Below, in pieces: positions 1-8,253 of a stretch of DNA of 27,819 nt. The DNA lies in contig JACTVT010000028.1 of the NCBI GenBank assembly GCA_014465955.1, forward strand, positions 1-27,819, in the 5' to 3' direction. The position numbers and the translations under genes were made by a program. The notes under the pieces were generated by a model. The model ran no database searches. It was given only the letters and a program-made list of their open reading frames with translations, and had not been told where the DNA came from. The DNA is from Eubacterium sp. (GTDB lineage: Bacteria > Bacillota > Clostridia > Oscillospirales > Acutalibacteraceae). Positions within the stretch are counted from its first letter, which is position 1; the number at the start of each line of letters is the position of its first letter.

Positions 1-60
1 ATCAAATTTATATGATGAATTATATTAATATAATGTTTGAATTTTTTTGAGGTGAAATTA

Positions 61-387
61 ATGAAAAATATTAAATTTATGATAATTGTTTTAGCAATAG
101 TTTTCTTAGTTAGTGGTTCTTGCACAATATATTCTGTAAATCAATATAATGATTATACCCGAATTGCAGAGTCGGCAACTAAACAATCGGCAAATGTTTT
201 GTCAGACTATGGTTGGGGCGGTGTTTATAGCAGTAATTTTGAAAAAAGCAGAGATTCTGCATTAAAGAATTATGAAAAGGCGGATGAATATGAAAAGCAA
301 AGTATTGGATTTGGGGTAGCGTGCGGAATTTCTCTTGTGGGTATAATTTCTTTACGTGTAATTCAAAAAAGAAAATCAGTGATATAA
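61..387 (+). CDS. Small two-helix membrane protein, unknown function
   Basis: Encodes 108 residues I do not recognise. A hydrophobic segment lies at about residues 5-22 and a second near the C-terminus (about 83-100), followed by a basic tail (RVIQKRK). Between them is a polar, Tyr/Asn/Ser-rich stretch of about 60 residues. This suggests two membrane passes with a loop between them. A Cys follows the first helix (SGSC), but the -3 position is Ser, so it is not a good lipobox. I chose ATG 61 because GAGGTG lies 6 nt upstream; an in-frame TTG at 37 would put that site inside the gene. Its promoter and upstream neighbour are probably outside the window. It converges on typA across a shared terminator. 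Confidence 0.6.
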   Translation: MKNIKFMIIVLAIVFLVSGSCTIYSVNQYNDYTRIAESATKQSANVLSDYGWGGVYSSNFEKSRDSALKNYEKADEYEKQSIGFGVACGISLVGIISLRVIQKRKSVI

Positions 388-436
388 AATTATATTTTTA
401 TAGAATCAACGTTGATAATGTAATATAATTCATTAT

Positions 437-475
437 AAAAAAAACGGCACAAGGTTATTCCTTATGCCATTTTTT
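437..475. terminator. Intrinsic terminator, probably bidirectional
   Basis: Arms 446-454 and 460-468 pair at 8 of 9 positions around a 5-nt loop. Reading minus, eight T follow the stem (complement of 437-444), which suits typA. Reading plus, a T-run at 470-475 could also stop the small upstream gene. Confidence 0.75.
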
Positions 476-480
476 ATGTT

Positions 481-2307
481 TTATTTTTTCCTGCTCTCGG
501 CTTTGAGGCGGAGAGATTTGTCAAGAATGGTTTTGCGAAGGCGGATTGACTTCGGTGTAACCTCAAGCAGTTCATCGTCGGCAAGGAATTCCATGCTCTG
601 TTCAAGTGAAAGTGTTGTAGGCGGTACAAGTTTAAGCGCCTCGTCAGAACCGCTTGCACGTGTGTTTGTAACGTGCTTTTTCTTGCAGACGTTGCATACA
701 ATGTCCTCATCTTTAGCACATTCGCCGACAATCATACCCTCGTACACATCAACACCCGGACCTACAAAAAGTCTGCCCCTGTCCTGCGTATTCCAAAGGC
801 CGTAGCCTGTTGTTGTGCCTGTTTCGTGAACAACGATTGAACCTCTTGTTCTCGTCGCAATATCGCCCTTGTATTCCTCATAACCGCTGAACAACTGGTT
901 CATAATGCCGTTGCCGTTTGTGTCTGTAAGGAACTCACTTCTGTATCCGATAAGTCCTCTTGACGGAATTTTGATTTCAAGGTGGGTCATACCTGTTGAA
1001 CGTGTGTCCATATTTTCAATTTCGCCCTTGCGTGAGCAGAGTTTTTCCATAACTGCACCGACATATTCCTCGGGCACTTCGATAATGGCAAGTTCAATCG
1101 GTTCAAGCGTTTTGTCTGTCTGCTCGTCTTTTTTGAGAATTACCTGTGGGCGTGAAACCTGGAATTCATAGTTTTCACGTCTCATCGTTTCAATAAGGAT
1201 TGAAAGGTGAAGTTCTCCGCGTCCCGATACCTTGAAAGTATCCATAGAATCTGTTTCCTCAACACGCATGGAAACGTTGGTTTCAACCTCTTTGAAAAGT
1301 CTTTCGCGGATATTTCGGCTTGTAACAAATTTGCCCTCTTTGCCTGCGAACGGCGAATCATTTACAATGAAATTCATACTGATTGTAGGCTCGTCTATTT
1401 TAACAAACGGCAGCGGCTCAACACATTCGGGGTCGCACGCAGTTTCGCCTATGTTCAGGTCGGGAATGCCTGCCACACAGATTAAATCACCCACGGTTGC
1501 TGCGTCGCAGGGCACTCTTTTAAGCCCCTCAAACTGATAAAGTTTTGTAATTCTGATGTTTTCTCTGCTCTCATCCTGCTTGCAGAGAACATATGGTGTG
1601 TTGATTTTAACAACGCCTCGTTCCACTCTGCCTACGCCGATTCTGCCTACATATTCGTCATATTCAAGTGAGGAAAACAAAATCTGTGCAGGTCCGTTTT
1701 CATCACCTGTCGGTGAGGGGATATTTTCCAGAATAGCGTCAAGAAGCGGGCGCATATCGCCCTCGCGGACATCGGGTTCGGTGCTTGAATATCCGTTTCT
1801 TGCAGATGCATAGATAACAGGAAAATCAATCTGGTCATCGTCTGCGCCGAGTTCAATGAAAAGGTCAAGCACTTCATCAATAACCTCGGCAGGGCGCGCG
1901 CCGTCACGGTCAATTTTGTTGATAACAACAAGCGGCGTTTTGTGAAGACCGAGTGCTTTTTTGAGAACAAATCTTGTCTGCGGCATACAGCCCTCAAAAG
2001 CGTCAACCAAAAGCAGAACGCCGTCTACCATTGTTAAAATACGCTCAACCTCACCGCCGAAATCGGCGTGACCGGGTGTGTCAACAATATTGATTTTCGT
2101 GTCTTTATAGTGAATAGATGTATTTTTTGATAAAATTGTAATGCCTCGCTCTTTTTCAAGGTCATTACTGTCCATAACACGCTCGTCAACAACCTCGTTT
2201 GTGCGGAAAGTACCGCTCTGGCGCAGCATTTCATCAACAAGTGTGGTTTTGCCGTGGTCAACGTGGGCAATGATTGCTATGTTTTTAATATTTTTTCTCT
2301 CGCTCAA
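481..2307 (-). CDS. typA: Ribosome-associated GTPase BipA/TypA
   Basis: Translational GTPase related to EF-G that binds the 70S ribosome and supports 50S assembly and growth under stress. It has 608 residues, normal for the family. Visible G-domain motifs are the P-loop AHVDHGKTT (about residues 14-22), DTPGHADFGGEV (G3), NKID (G4) and SAR (G5). EF-G-like domains III and V and a basic C-terminal TypA domain follow. The start is probably TTG 2307, preceded at 5-6 nt by GAAGGTGA. A TTG at 2322 is also in frame, but its nearest Shine-Dalgarno is too far away, and starting there would place the good site within the gene. It is monocistronic with its own promoter and terminator, and divergent from the DUF4091 gene. 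Confidence 0.95.
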   Translation of the reverse strand: MSERKNIKNIAIIAHVDHGKTTLVDEMLRQSGTFRTNEVVDERVMDSNDLEKERGITILSKNTSIHYKDTKINIVDTPGHADFGGEVERILTMVDGVLLLVDAFEGCMPQTRFVLKKALGLHKTPLVVINKIDRDGARPAEVIDEVLDLFIELGADDDQIDFPVIYASARNGYSSTEPDVREGDMRPLLDAILENIPSPTGDENGPAQILFSSLEYDEYVGRIGVGRVERGVVKINTPYVLCKQDESRENIRITKLYQFEGLKRVPCDAATVGDLICVAGIPDLNIGETACDPECVEPLPFVKIDEPTISMNFIVNDSPFAGKEGKFVTSRNIRERLFKEVETNVSMRVEETDSMDTFKVSGRGELHLSILIETMRRENYEFQVSRPQVILKKDEQTDKTLEPIELAIIEVPEEYVGAVMEKLCSRKGEIENMDTRSTGMTHLEIKIPSRGLIGYRSEFLTDTNGNGIMNQLFSGYEEYKGDIATRTRGSIVVHETGTTTGYGLWNTQDRGRLFVGPGVDVYEGMIVGECAKDEDIVCNVCKKKHVTNTRASGSDEALKLVPPTTLSLEQSMEFLADDELLEVTPKSIRLRKTILDKSLRLKAESRKK

Positions 2308-2354
2308 ATTCGTCACCTTCAAATAATTTTATATCCTTGTTTTTTAACCTTAAT

Positions 2355-2383
2355 ATTTTACCACTAACGGCGCGAATTGGCAA
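2355..2383 (-). promoter_or_regulatory. Sigma-A-type promoter for typA
   Basis: On the minus strand, TTGCCA (2378-2383) and TAAAAT (2355-2360) are separated by 17 nt. This predicts a transcript start near 2348 and a leader of about 40 nt. Seen by eye only. Confidence 0.65.
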
Positions 2384-2430
2384 GTGCTTGCAGGGGTTTA
2401 TATTTATTTTTATTGTAATTACTGCCGTGC

Positions 2431-2459
2431 TTTACAAATTTCAGCATTTTTGTTAAAAT
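2431..2459 (+). promoter_or_regulatory. Sigma-A-type promoter for the DUF4091 gene
   Basis: TTTACA (2431-2436), a 17-nt spacer and TAAAAT (2454-2459), preceded by TGT as in an extended -10. The predicted start near 2466 lies almost on ATG 2468, which supports the downstream ATG 2489 as the real start codon. Confidence 0.65.
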
Positions 2460-2488
2460 GATAACATATGAACTTAGAGGTGATCTAT

Positions 2489-4102
2489 ATGAAAAAAATG
2501 TTTATTGCGTCTTCGCTTGAAAAAGTATTTGCAGGCAGTAAAAATATTGCTGAGTGCAAAGGCTTTTCAATGCTTAAAAATGAGAAAAAAGACTTTCAGA
2601 TTGTTTTCAGTGCAGAAAAGGGCGAAAAAATTTCGTTTTCTGTTCAGTCCGATATAGAAAACAGCTTGAATTTTTCATATGTGAAAATGATTAAAGGCGG
2701 TTATACAGTCAGCAAAAATGCAGATGAATATGTTGTAAAAAGCGAAAATGATTATTATCCCGATTTGCTTTTGCCGCTTGATTTGAATGAATTTACTGCC
2801 GAATATGACGGGCTTAATACTGTTTGGGTTCAGATTAATGATGATAATCTGCCGTCGGGTGTGCATAAAATTATTGTTTCGTCGGGTGATGAGCAGTGCG
2901 AGATTTCAGTTGATGTTATTGACGCCAGACTGCCTGAGCAAAGTTTGATTTTCACAAATTGGTTTCATACAGACTGTCTTATGAGTTATTACGGCTTTGA
3001 GGCTTTTTCGCCTGAATACTGGCAGACGGTGGAAAATTTTCTTCGCCGTGCGGTAGAATACGGTATGAACTGCGTTTTAACACCTCTGTTTACTCCTCCG
3101 CTTGATACCGAGGTGGGTAAGGAACGTCCGACCGTTCAACTTGTAGATGTGAAAGTTACGGGTAAAAATCAGTATTCCTTTGCGTTTGATAAACTTGATA
3201 AATGGATAGAGATGTGCACAAGGTGCGGTATAAAATATTTTGAAATGAGCCACTTGTTTACTCAGTGGGGAGCACGCCACGCACCTAAAATTATTGCTGA
3301 GAAAAACGGAAAGCAGGAGCAGATTTTCGGCTGGAAAACGAAAGCGTCAGGCAGGGAATACAAAGGGTTTATCAGGCAGTTTTCAAAGGCTATAACAGCC
3401 TATATTGATAAAAAGGGTATACGTGAAAAGTGTCTTCTTCACGTGTCTGATGAGCCTGCGCTCAGTATGCTGATTCCGTATAAAAAGGCGGCAAAAATTA
3501 TTGCCGATAATTTTAAAGGTTTTAAAATTGTTGATGCACTTTCTGCATCTGCGTTTTATAAACTGGGTATTATTAAACACCCGATTCCTGCAAATAATCA
3601 CATTAATCCGTTTATCGGCGCAGTGCCTGAACTCTGGACTTATTATTGCTGCGCACAGGATAATAATTATGTTTCAAACAGGTTTTTCTCAATGCCGTCA
3701 GAGCGAAACAGAGTTCTCGGACTTCAGATGTATAAGTATAAAGTGAAAGGTTTTCTGCACTGGGGGTACAATTTTTATTATACTCAGTTTTCAAAGAAAC
3801 TTATCAATCCGTTTGAAGTTGCCGATGCAGGCGGAAAATTTCAGGCAGGGGACAGTTTTGTTGTTTATCCCGGCGAAGACAGAACGCCGCTTGATTCAAC
3901 AAGACTTCACGTGTTTTATGACGCTTTTCAGGATATGACAGCGCTCCAATTGCTCGAAAGTAAAATTGGTTATGATAAAACGCTTACAATCGTTGAACAG
4001 GGACTTGATAAGCCGCTGACATTCAGCGATTACCCTCACGATCCACGCTGGCTCGAATCCGTGCGTGAGCGTGTAAATAAAGCAATTGCAGAAAATATAT
4101 AA
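2489..4102 (+). CDS. DUF4091 / GH123-like putative glycoside hydrolase
   Basis: A 537-residue protein resembling DUF4091 proteins, which are related to glycoside hydrolase family 123 (exo-beta-N-acetylgalactosaminidases). An N-terminal beta-rich region (about 1-140) precedes a TIM-barrel-like part. The motif HVSDEP contains D321-E322, which matches the adjacent Asp-Glu pair used in GH123 substrate-assisted catalysis. Aromatic-rich stretches (TNWFHTDC, LHWGYNFYYTQ) look like parts of a sugar-binding cleft. There is no signal peptide, so it should act in the cytoplasm on imported oligosaccharides. The start at ATG 2489 follows GAGGTGA at 5 nt; ATG 2468 lacks a site. It stands alone between its own promoter and a terminator, with no sugar transporter next to it. 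The substrate is unknown, and binding without catalysis is possible. Confidence 0.75.
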   Translation: MKKMFIASSLEKVFAGSKNIAECKGFSMLKNEKKDFQIVFSAEKGEKISFSVQSDIENSLNFSYVKMIKGGYTVSKNADEYVVKSENDYYPDLLLPLDLNEFTAEYDGLNTVWVQINDDNLPSGVHKIIVSSGDEQCEISVDVIDARLPEQSLIFTNWFHTDCLMSYYGFEAFSPEYWQTVENFLRRAVEYGMNCVLTPLFTPPLDTEVGKERPTVQLVDVKVTGKNQYSFAFDKLDKWIEMCTRCGIKYFEMSHLFTQWGARHAPKIIAEKNGKQEQIFGWKTKASGREYKGFIRQFSKAITAYIDKKGIREKCLLHVSDEPALSMLIPYKKAAKIIADNFKGFKIVDALSASAFYKLGIIKHPIPANNHINPFIGAVPELWTYYCCAQDNNYVSNRFFSMPSERNRVLGLQMYKYKVKGFLHWGYNFYYTQFSKKLINPFEVADAGGKFQAGDSFVVYPGEDRTPLDSTRLHVFYDAFQDMTALQLLESKIGYDKTLTIVEQGLDKPLTFSDYPHDPRWLESVRERVNKAIAENI

Positions 4103-4117
4103 CGTATAAATAATAAA

Positions 4118-4146
4118 CGGACAATCATTTCGATTGTCCGTTTTGT
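4118..4146. terminator. Bidirectional terminator between convergent genes
   Basis: Perfect 9-bp stem, CGGACAATC (4118-4126) and GATTGTCCG (4132-4140), with a 5-nt loop. TTTTGTTG follows on plus and TTTATTATT on minus. It separates the DUF4091 gene from glnS. Confidence 0.85.
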
Positions 4147-4151
4147 TGTAA

Positions 4152-5834
4152 TCAACTGTTCTTCTTATTAAAACTGTCACGCAGGGCGACGGTGCGGTTG
4201 AAAACGATGTTATCGTCTGTTGAGTCCGTGTCCTTGCAGAAATAGCCGTTTCTCATAAACTGGTATTTTGCGCCGATTTCGCAGTCTGCGATTGCTTTTT
4301 CAACATATCCGTTTACAATTGTAAGCGAATTCGGGTTGAGGTTATCTTCAAATGAACTTACGCCGTTTTCGTCGCTTGGGTTTTCAACGTCAAACAGTCG
4401 TTCATAAAGTCTGATTTCAGCAGGGTAGTTATCCTTTGCGTCAACCCAGTGGATTGTGCCTTTAACCTTTCTGCCGTCGGGTGCATCACCGCCGAGTGTT
4501 TCGGGGTCATATGTGCAGTGAACACAGCAGACTTCGCCGTTTTCATCTAAATCATAGCCTGTGCAGGTTACAAAATATGCTTTGTAAAGTCGTACTTCAT
4601 TGCCTACAAACAAACGTCTGTATTTTTTTATCGGCTCAATCATAAAGTCATTTTTTTCAATCCACAGTTCCTTTGAAAACGGCATTGTGCGTGAACCGTA
4701 TTCAGGGTGGTCAGGGTGATAATCGCATTCAATATCTTCCGTTTTATCATCAGGGTAGTTGTCAATCACAAGTTTAAGTGGGTCAATAACTGCCATTGCA
4801 CGCCTTGATTCTGCACCGAGGTGGTCACGTACACATGCTTCGAGGAGAGGAAAATCAACAACACTGTATGCTTTTGAAACGCCGATTCGCTCGCAGAAAT
4901 CACGGATTGCCTCGGCAGGGTAGCCTCGTCTTCTCATACCGCTGATGGTTGCCATTCTCGGGTCGTCCCAGCCGCTTACAATATTGTCCTGCACCAGTTT
5001 AAGGCATTTTCTTTTTGATGTTAAGGTGTAGTTCAGATTCAGCCTTGCAAATTCAATCTGTCTTGGCTTTTCGCCGTCAATACACTCATTTACAACCCAG
5101 TCATAAAGCGGTCTGTGGTTTTCAAATTCAAGTGAGCAGAGCGAGTGCGTAACCTTTTCGCAGGCGTCAGACAGCGGGTGCGCAAAGTCATACATCGGGT
5201 AAACGCACCATTTGTCACCTGTTCTGTGGTGATGTGCGTACATAATGCGGTAAATAATCGGGTCGCGCATATTCATATTCGGGCTTGCCATATCAATTTT
5301 TGCACGAAGAACCTTTGAACCCTCGGGGAATTCGCCGTTTGTCATTCTTGTGAATAAATCAAGGTTTTCTTCAACACTGCGGTTTCTGTAAGGGCTTTCT
5401 TTGCCGGGTTCGGTCAAAGTGCCGCGGTATTCTCTTTGCTGTTCGGGTGTAAGGTCACATACAAACGCCTTGCCCTTTTTGATAAGTTTTACTGCGCAGT
5501 CATAAATGAAATCAAAATAATCAGATGCAAAATAAAGATTGTCCCAGTTAAAACCGAGCCATTCAATATCCTCTTTGATAGCGTCAACGTATTCGGTGTC
5601 TTCCTTAACAGGGTTTGTGTCATCAAGTCTTAAATTGCAGATGCCCTTGTATTTTTCCTTTGTGCCGAAATTAATGCAGATAGCCTTGGCGTGGCCGATA
5701 TGCAGATAGCCGTTCGGCTCGGGGGGAAAACGGGTCTGAACTCTTGAATAAACACCGTCTTCCAAATCCTTGTCAATAAAATCGTGAATAAAATTTGAGG
5801 ATTCTTTGGTTTCATTTGCATTTTCTTTTATCAT
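4152..5834 (-). CDS. glnS: Glutaminyl-tRNA synthetase
   Basis: Class I synthetase that charges tRNA-Gln with glutamine in the cytoplasm. It has 560 residues, close to other bacterial GlnRS. The HIGH motif is present in FPPEPNGYLHIGHAKA (H45-H48), and the KMSKS-type loop is LTSKRK (271-276), as is typical of GlnRS. The C-terminal part is the all-beta anticodon-binding region. The start at ATG 5834 has GGAGGAAG about 5 nt upstream. It is the last gene of the gltX operon and begins 24 nt after the MBOAT gene. Most Firmicutes lack GlnRS and use GatCAB; scattered Clostridia have it. Whether this genome also has gatCAB cannot be seen here. Confidence 0.95.
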   Translation of the reverse strand: MIKENANETKESSNFIHDFIDKDLEDGVYSRVQTRFPPEPNGYLHIGHAKAICINFGTKEKYKGICNLRLDDTNPVKEDTEYVDAIKEDIEWLGFNWDNLYFASDYFDFIYDCAVKLIKKGKAFVCDLTPEQQREYRGTLTEPGKESPYRNRSVEENLDLFTRMTNGEFPEGSKVLRAKIDMASPNMNMRDPIIYRIMYAHHHRTGDKWCVYPMYDFAHPLSDACEKVTHSLCSLEFENHRPLYDWVVNECIDGEKPRQIEFARLNLNYTLTSKRKCLKLVQDNIVSGWDDPRMATISGMRRRGYPAEAIRDFCERIGVSKAYSVVDFPLLEACVRDHLGAESRRAMAVIDPLKLVIDNYPDDKTEDIECDYHPDHPEYGSRTMPFSKELWIEKNDFMIEPIKKYRRLFVGNEVRLYKAYFVTCTGYDLDENGEVCCVHCTYDPETLGGDAPDGRKVKGTIHWVDAKDNYPAEIRLYERLFDVENPSDENGVSSFEDNLNPNSLTIVNGYVEKAIADCEIGAKYQFMRNGYFCKDTDSTDDNIVFNRTVALRDSFNKKNS

Positions 5835-5857
5835 TTATACTTCCTCCTTATATTATG

Positions 5858-7282
5858 TTAAAATTGAAAATATACAAATGGGTTAGCACCTGTATATGCA
5901 AATATTATTATAATTCCGACAAAGGTTATAAAGCAAATTAATCCCGGAATTTTCTTTAAATTAAGTATAGGATAAACAGAATTAAGATTTTTATCTTTTT
6001 TAAATATAATTATTGTTGTTATTATTGAAAGAATAATTGTTACAATTAACCATATATACGGGAAATTAATACCGTTTTTCATTAGCACTATTGCTTTAAT
6101 AATTTCAATTGCCTGCGAAAGATTTTCCGATCTGAAGAAAATCCAGCAAAAGCAAACGAAAATGTATGTAATTATTACGGATATTATATTTCCGGCAGTT
6201 GTTCCTTTGTAATCTTTTGAGTGTCGGAAAATCTTTCTGAAAGCCTTATTTATACACAGTGCTGTTCCGTGAAGAAGTCCCCAAATAATAAATGTCCGGT
6301 TAGCTCCGTGCCAAAGGCCTCCGAGTATCATTGTGATTAACAGATTTATATATGTTCGGGCTGTTCCTTTTCTGTTTCCGCCCAAAGGAATATATAAATA
6401 GGATTGAAGCCATGAGGAAAGGCTTATATGCCATCTTTTCCAGAATTCGCTTACATTTTTGGAAATATACGGCAAATTGAAGTTTTTGCTGAAATCAAAG
6501 CCCAGTATTTTTGCACATCCGATTGCCATATCCGAATATCCTGAAAAATCAAAATATATCTGAAAAGAATAGGCAATTACCGCCATAAGAATTGAAAAAC
6601 CGCTGTAAATTTCAGTCCTTGAAAAAGCGTCATCAACAAACGGTGCTAAATTATCAGCCAATACAACTTTTTTAAAAAGTCCGAATACAAAAATCTGAAT
6701 ACCTATTTCGACAGAAGATTTTGTAATTGTTCTGTTTTCTTTAAGCTGCGGTAAAAATTCAGAGGCTTTTACAATCGGTCCTGCAACTAATTGAGGGAAA
6801 AAGGCGATATATAAAGCCAAGTCAATAAAATTTGTTTCGGCAGGAATTGTTTTTCTTTTTACATCTATAATATAACTCAGACTCTGAAAAGTATAAAATG
6901 AAATTCCTACAGGCAGAATTATATTTAATGACATTGAATTTTTTATATTAAATACAGATGAAAATGAATCTGTAAAGAAATTAAAATATTTAAAAAATCC
7001 TAAAATTACTAAAGGTAAAACTATACCGATAAGCGTATATATTTTACCTTTGTCAATCCGTTTTGCACAAAAGAAAATGGCGGCTGAAAGAAACAAAAGC
7101 AAAAAGCAGAATCTGTAATCCCAATATCCGTAAAAAATATAACTTGCAGTAAGCAGTATAATTTTTTTTGCTGCCTGAAATTTGTTTTTTAAAGTCTTTC
7201 TTCCGAAAGGAGATTCAATTATCAATACTGCAAAGAAAACAATTAATAAAAATGGGTAAAATATTATATCAGTAAAAGACAT
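5858..7282 (-). CDS. MBOAT-family O-acyltransferase (AlgI-like)
   Basis: Polytopic membrane acyltransferase of 474 residues with about 10-12 hydrophobic segments. Family signatures are FFPQLVAGPI (162-170), YFDFSGYSDMAIG (243-255), FWKRWHISLS (H285) and GGLWHGA (H325, the conserved membrane histidine). AlgI, PatA and DltB relatives move an acetyl or acyl group across the membrane for transfer to a polymer outside. The neighbouring SGNH-like protein, ending 2 nt before this start, is the expected partner, so O-acetylation of a surface polysaccharide or cell-wall polymer is the best guess. GGAG lies 8 nt before ATG 7282. The gene is AT-rich: 16 GC in 60 bases at 7201-7260, against 27 in 60 in glnS at 5101-5160. 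No polymer-synthesis genes are nearby, so the substrate is unknown. Confidence 0.88.
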   Translation of the reverse strand: MSFTDIIFYPFLLIVFFAVLIIESPFGRKTLKNKFQAAKKIILLTASYIFYGYWDYRFCFLLLFLSAAIFFCAKRIDKGKIYTLIGIVLPLVILGFFKYFNFFTDSFSSVFNIKNSMSLNIILPVGISFYTFQSLSYIIDVKRKTIPAETNFIDLALYIAFFPQLVAGPIVKASEFLPQLKENRTITKSSVEIGIQIFVFGLFKKVVLADNLAPFVDDAFSRTEIYSGFSILMAVIAYSFQIYFDFSGYSDMAIGCAKILGFDFSKNFNLPYISKNVSEFWKRWHISLSSWLQSYLYIPLGGNRKGTARTYINLLITMILGGLWHGANRTFIIWGLLHGTALCINKAFRKIFRHSKDYKGTTAGNIISVIITYIFVCFCWIFFRSENLSQAIEIIKAIVLMKNGINFPYIWLIVTIILSIITTIIIFKKDKNLNSVYPILNLKKIPGLICFITFVGIIIIFAYTGANPFVYFQF

Positions 7283-7284
7283 TT

Positions 7285-8253
7285 TTATTCTCCTGTTATA
7301 ATGAATTTGCTGATTTTTTCTGCTATGATTTTATGACCCGTTTTATTTAAGTGCCCAAAATTCGGAAGAGTATTCAGAAATCCATAAACATATTCATTGT
7401 TATTTAAAGCATTTGAGAAATCTTCGGTCATATCTATAAAATTAATATTGTTTTTATCGCAAAGTGTTATCCATAATTGCTTTTGCTCTGATATGCTGTC
7501 ATTTTCGGCAGTTTCGGGGCTGTGATATAAAAAGATAATCTGAACGCCGTATTTGTCTGCACTATGTGATATTTTATTTAAGAGAAGCTCTAAAGATTCG
7601 CTTATGTCATCTGTATATTTTGGAGTTTCTGATGATGTATTGTTTTTATGAACAGTATTATCAACCTGGTTGTAAAAACAACGCAAAGCAGGTATTTTTT
7701 CCAATGTTAATATAAATTTGTTTTCAGATGATTTTAATTCGGGAATTTTATTATTAAGTGCATCATTTATGTCTTTGTTGGATAAACAAAGATCCGATAC
7801 TTCCATAATTACATACTTTTTTGGATTGTATTTTTCGAGTGCTTTATCAAGATTTTGAGTGCATCTTAAAAAATCATGACCTGATACTCCGAGATTGTAT
7901 ATAGAATAATCATCTCCGAGCATATTACTGAGTTGTGCCGTTAAGTTATCATTCTGCATTACATTAAATGCTTCAAACTGTGAGGAACCCAAAATCAAAA
8001 TATCAATAGGCTGTCCGGTATAGTCATCATAATTGTTTAATCCTTCGTTATTGGTTTTTCCTAAAGCATAACCTTCGGTCGCCCTTGATTGTATTTTGTT
8101 TTTTTCCCAAATATAATCGGTATATCCTTCGTTATTTGTATAATGCACGGGTATATTATAGTAGAAAAAACAAATTAAACTTATAATAATAAAAGAAACA
8201 ACAGCGGATATAAACAGTTTAATTAAATATTTCCCGATTTTTTTAAAATTCAT
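7285..8253 (-). CDS. Membrane-anchored SGNH-hydrolase-like protein, MBOAT partner
   Basis: A 322-residue protein with a short basic N-terminus, one membrane helix (about 11-32) and an outside domain. ILILGSSQ (S91) fits the GDS-type nucleophile block, NLGVSG (120-125) fits the block II Gly, and NFGHLN near the end (N298, H301) sits where SGNH enzymes have DxxH. The Asp is therefore replaced by Asn, so activity may differ from the standard triad. DltD, AlgJ and AlgX-type proteins of this fold work outside the membrane with an MBOAT partner, and the next gene is an MBOAT. The ATG overlaps the gltX stop (ATGA), and its ribosome site GGTGAAAC lies within the last gltX codons, implying coupled translation. 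It is as AT-rich as its partner (18 GC in 60 at 7741-7800). Confidence 0.75.
   Translation of the reverse strand: MNFKKIGKYLIKLFISAVVSFIIISLICFFYYNIPVHYTNNEGYTDYIWEKNKIQSRATEGYALGKTNNEGLNNYDDYTGQPIDILILGSSQFEAFNVMQNDNLTAQLSNMLGDDYSIYNLGVSGHDFLRCTQNLDKALEKYNPKKYVIMEVSDLCLSNKDINDALNNKIPELKSSENKFILTLEKIPALRCFYNQVDNTVHKNNTSSETPKYTDDISESLELLLNKISHSADKYGVQIIFLYHSPETAENDSISEQKQLWITLCDKNNINFIDMTEDFSNALNNNEYVYGFLNTLPNFGHLNKTGHKIIAEKISKFIITGE

Noticed and set aside
61..387. Lipoprotein signal in the first protein
   Set aside because: The bases before the Cys encode SGS; Ser at -3 does not fit a lipobox, so an ordinary membrane helix is the safer reading.
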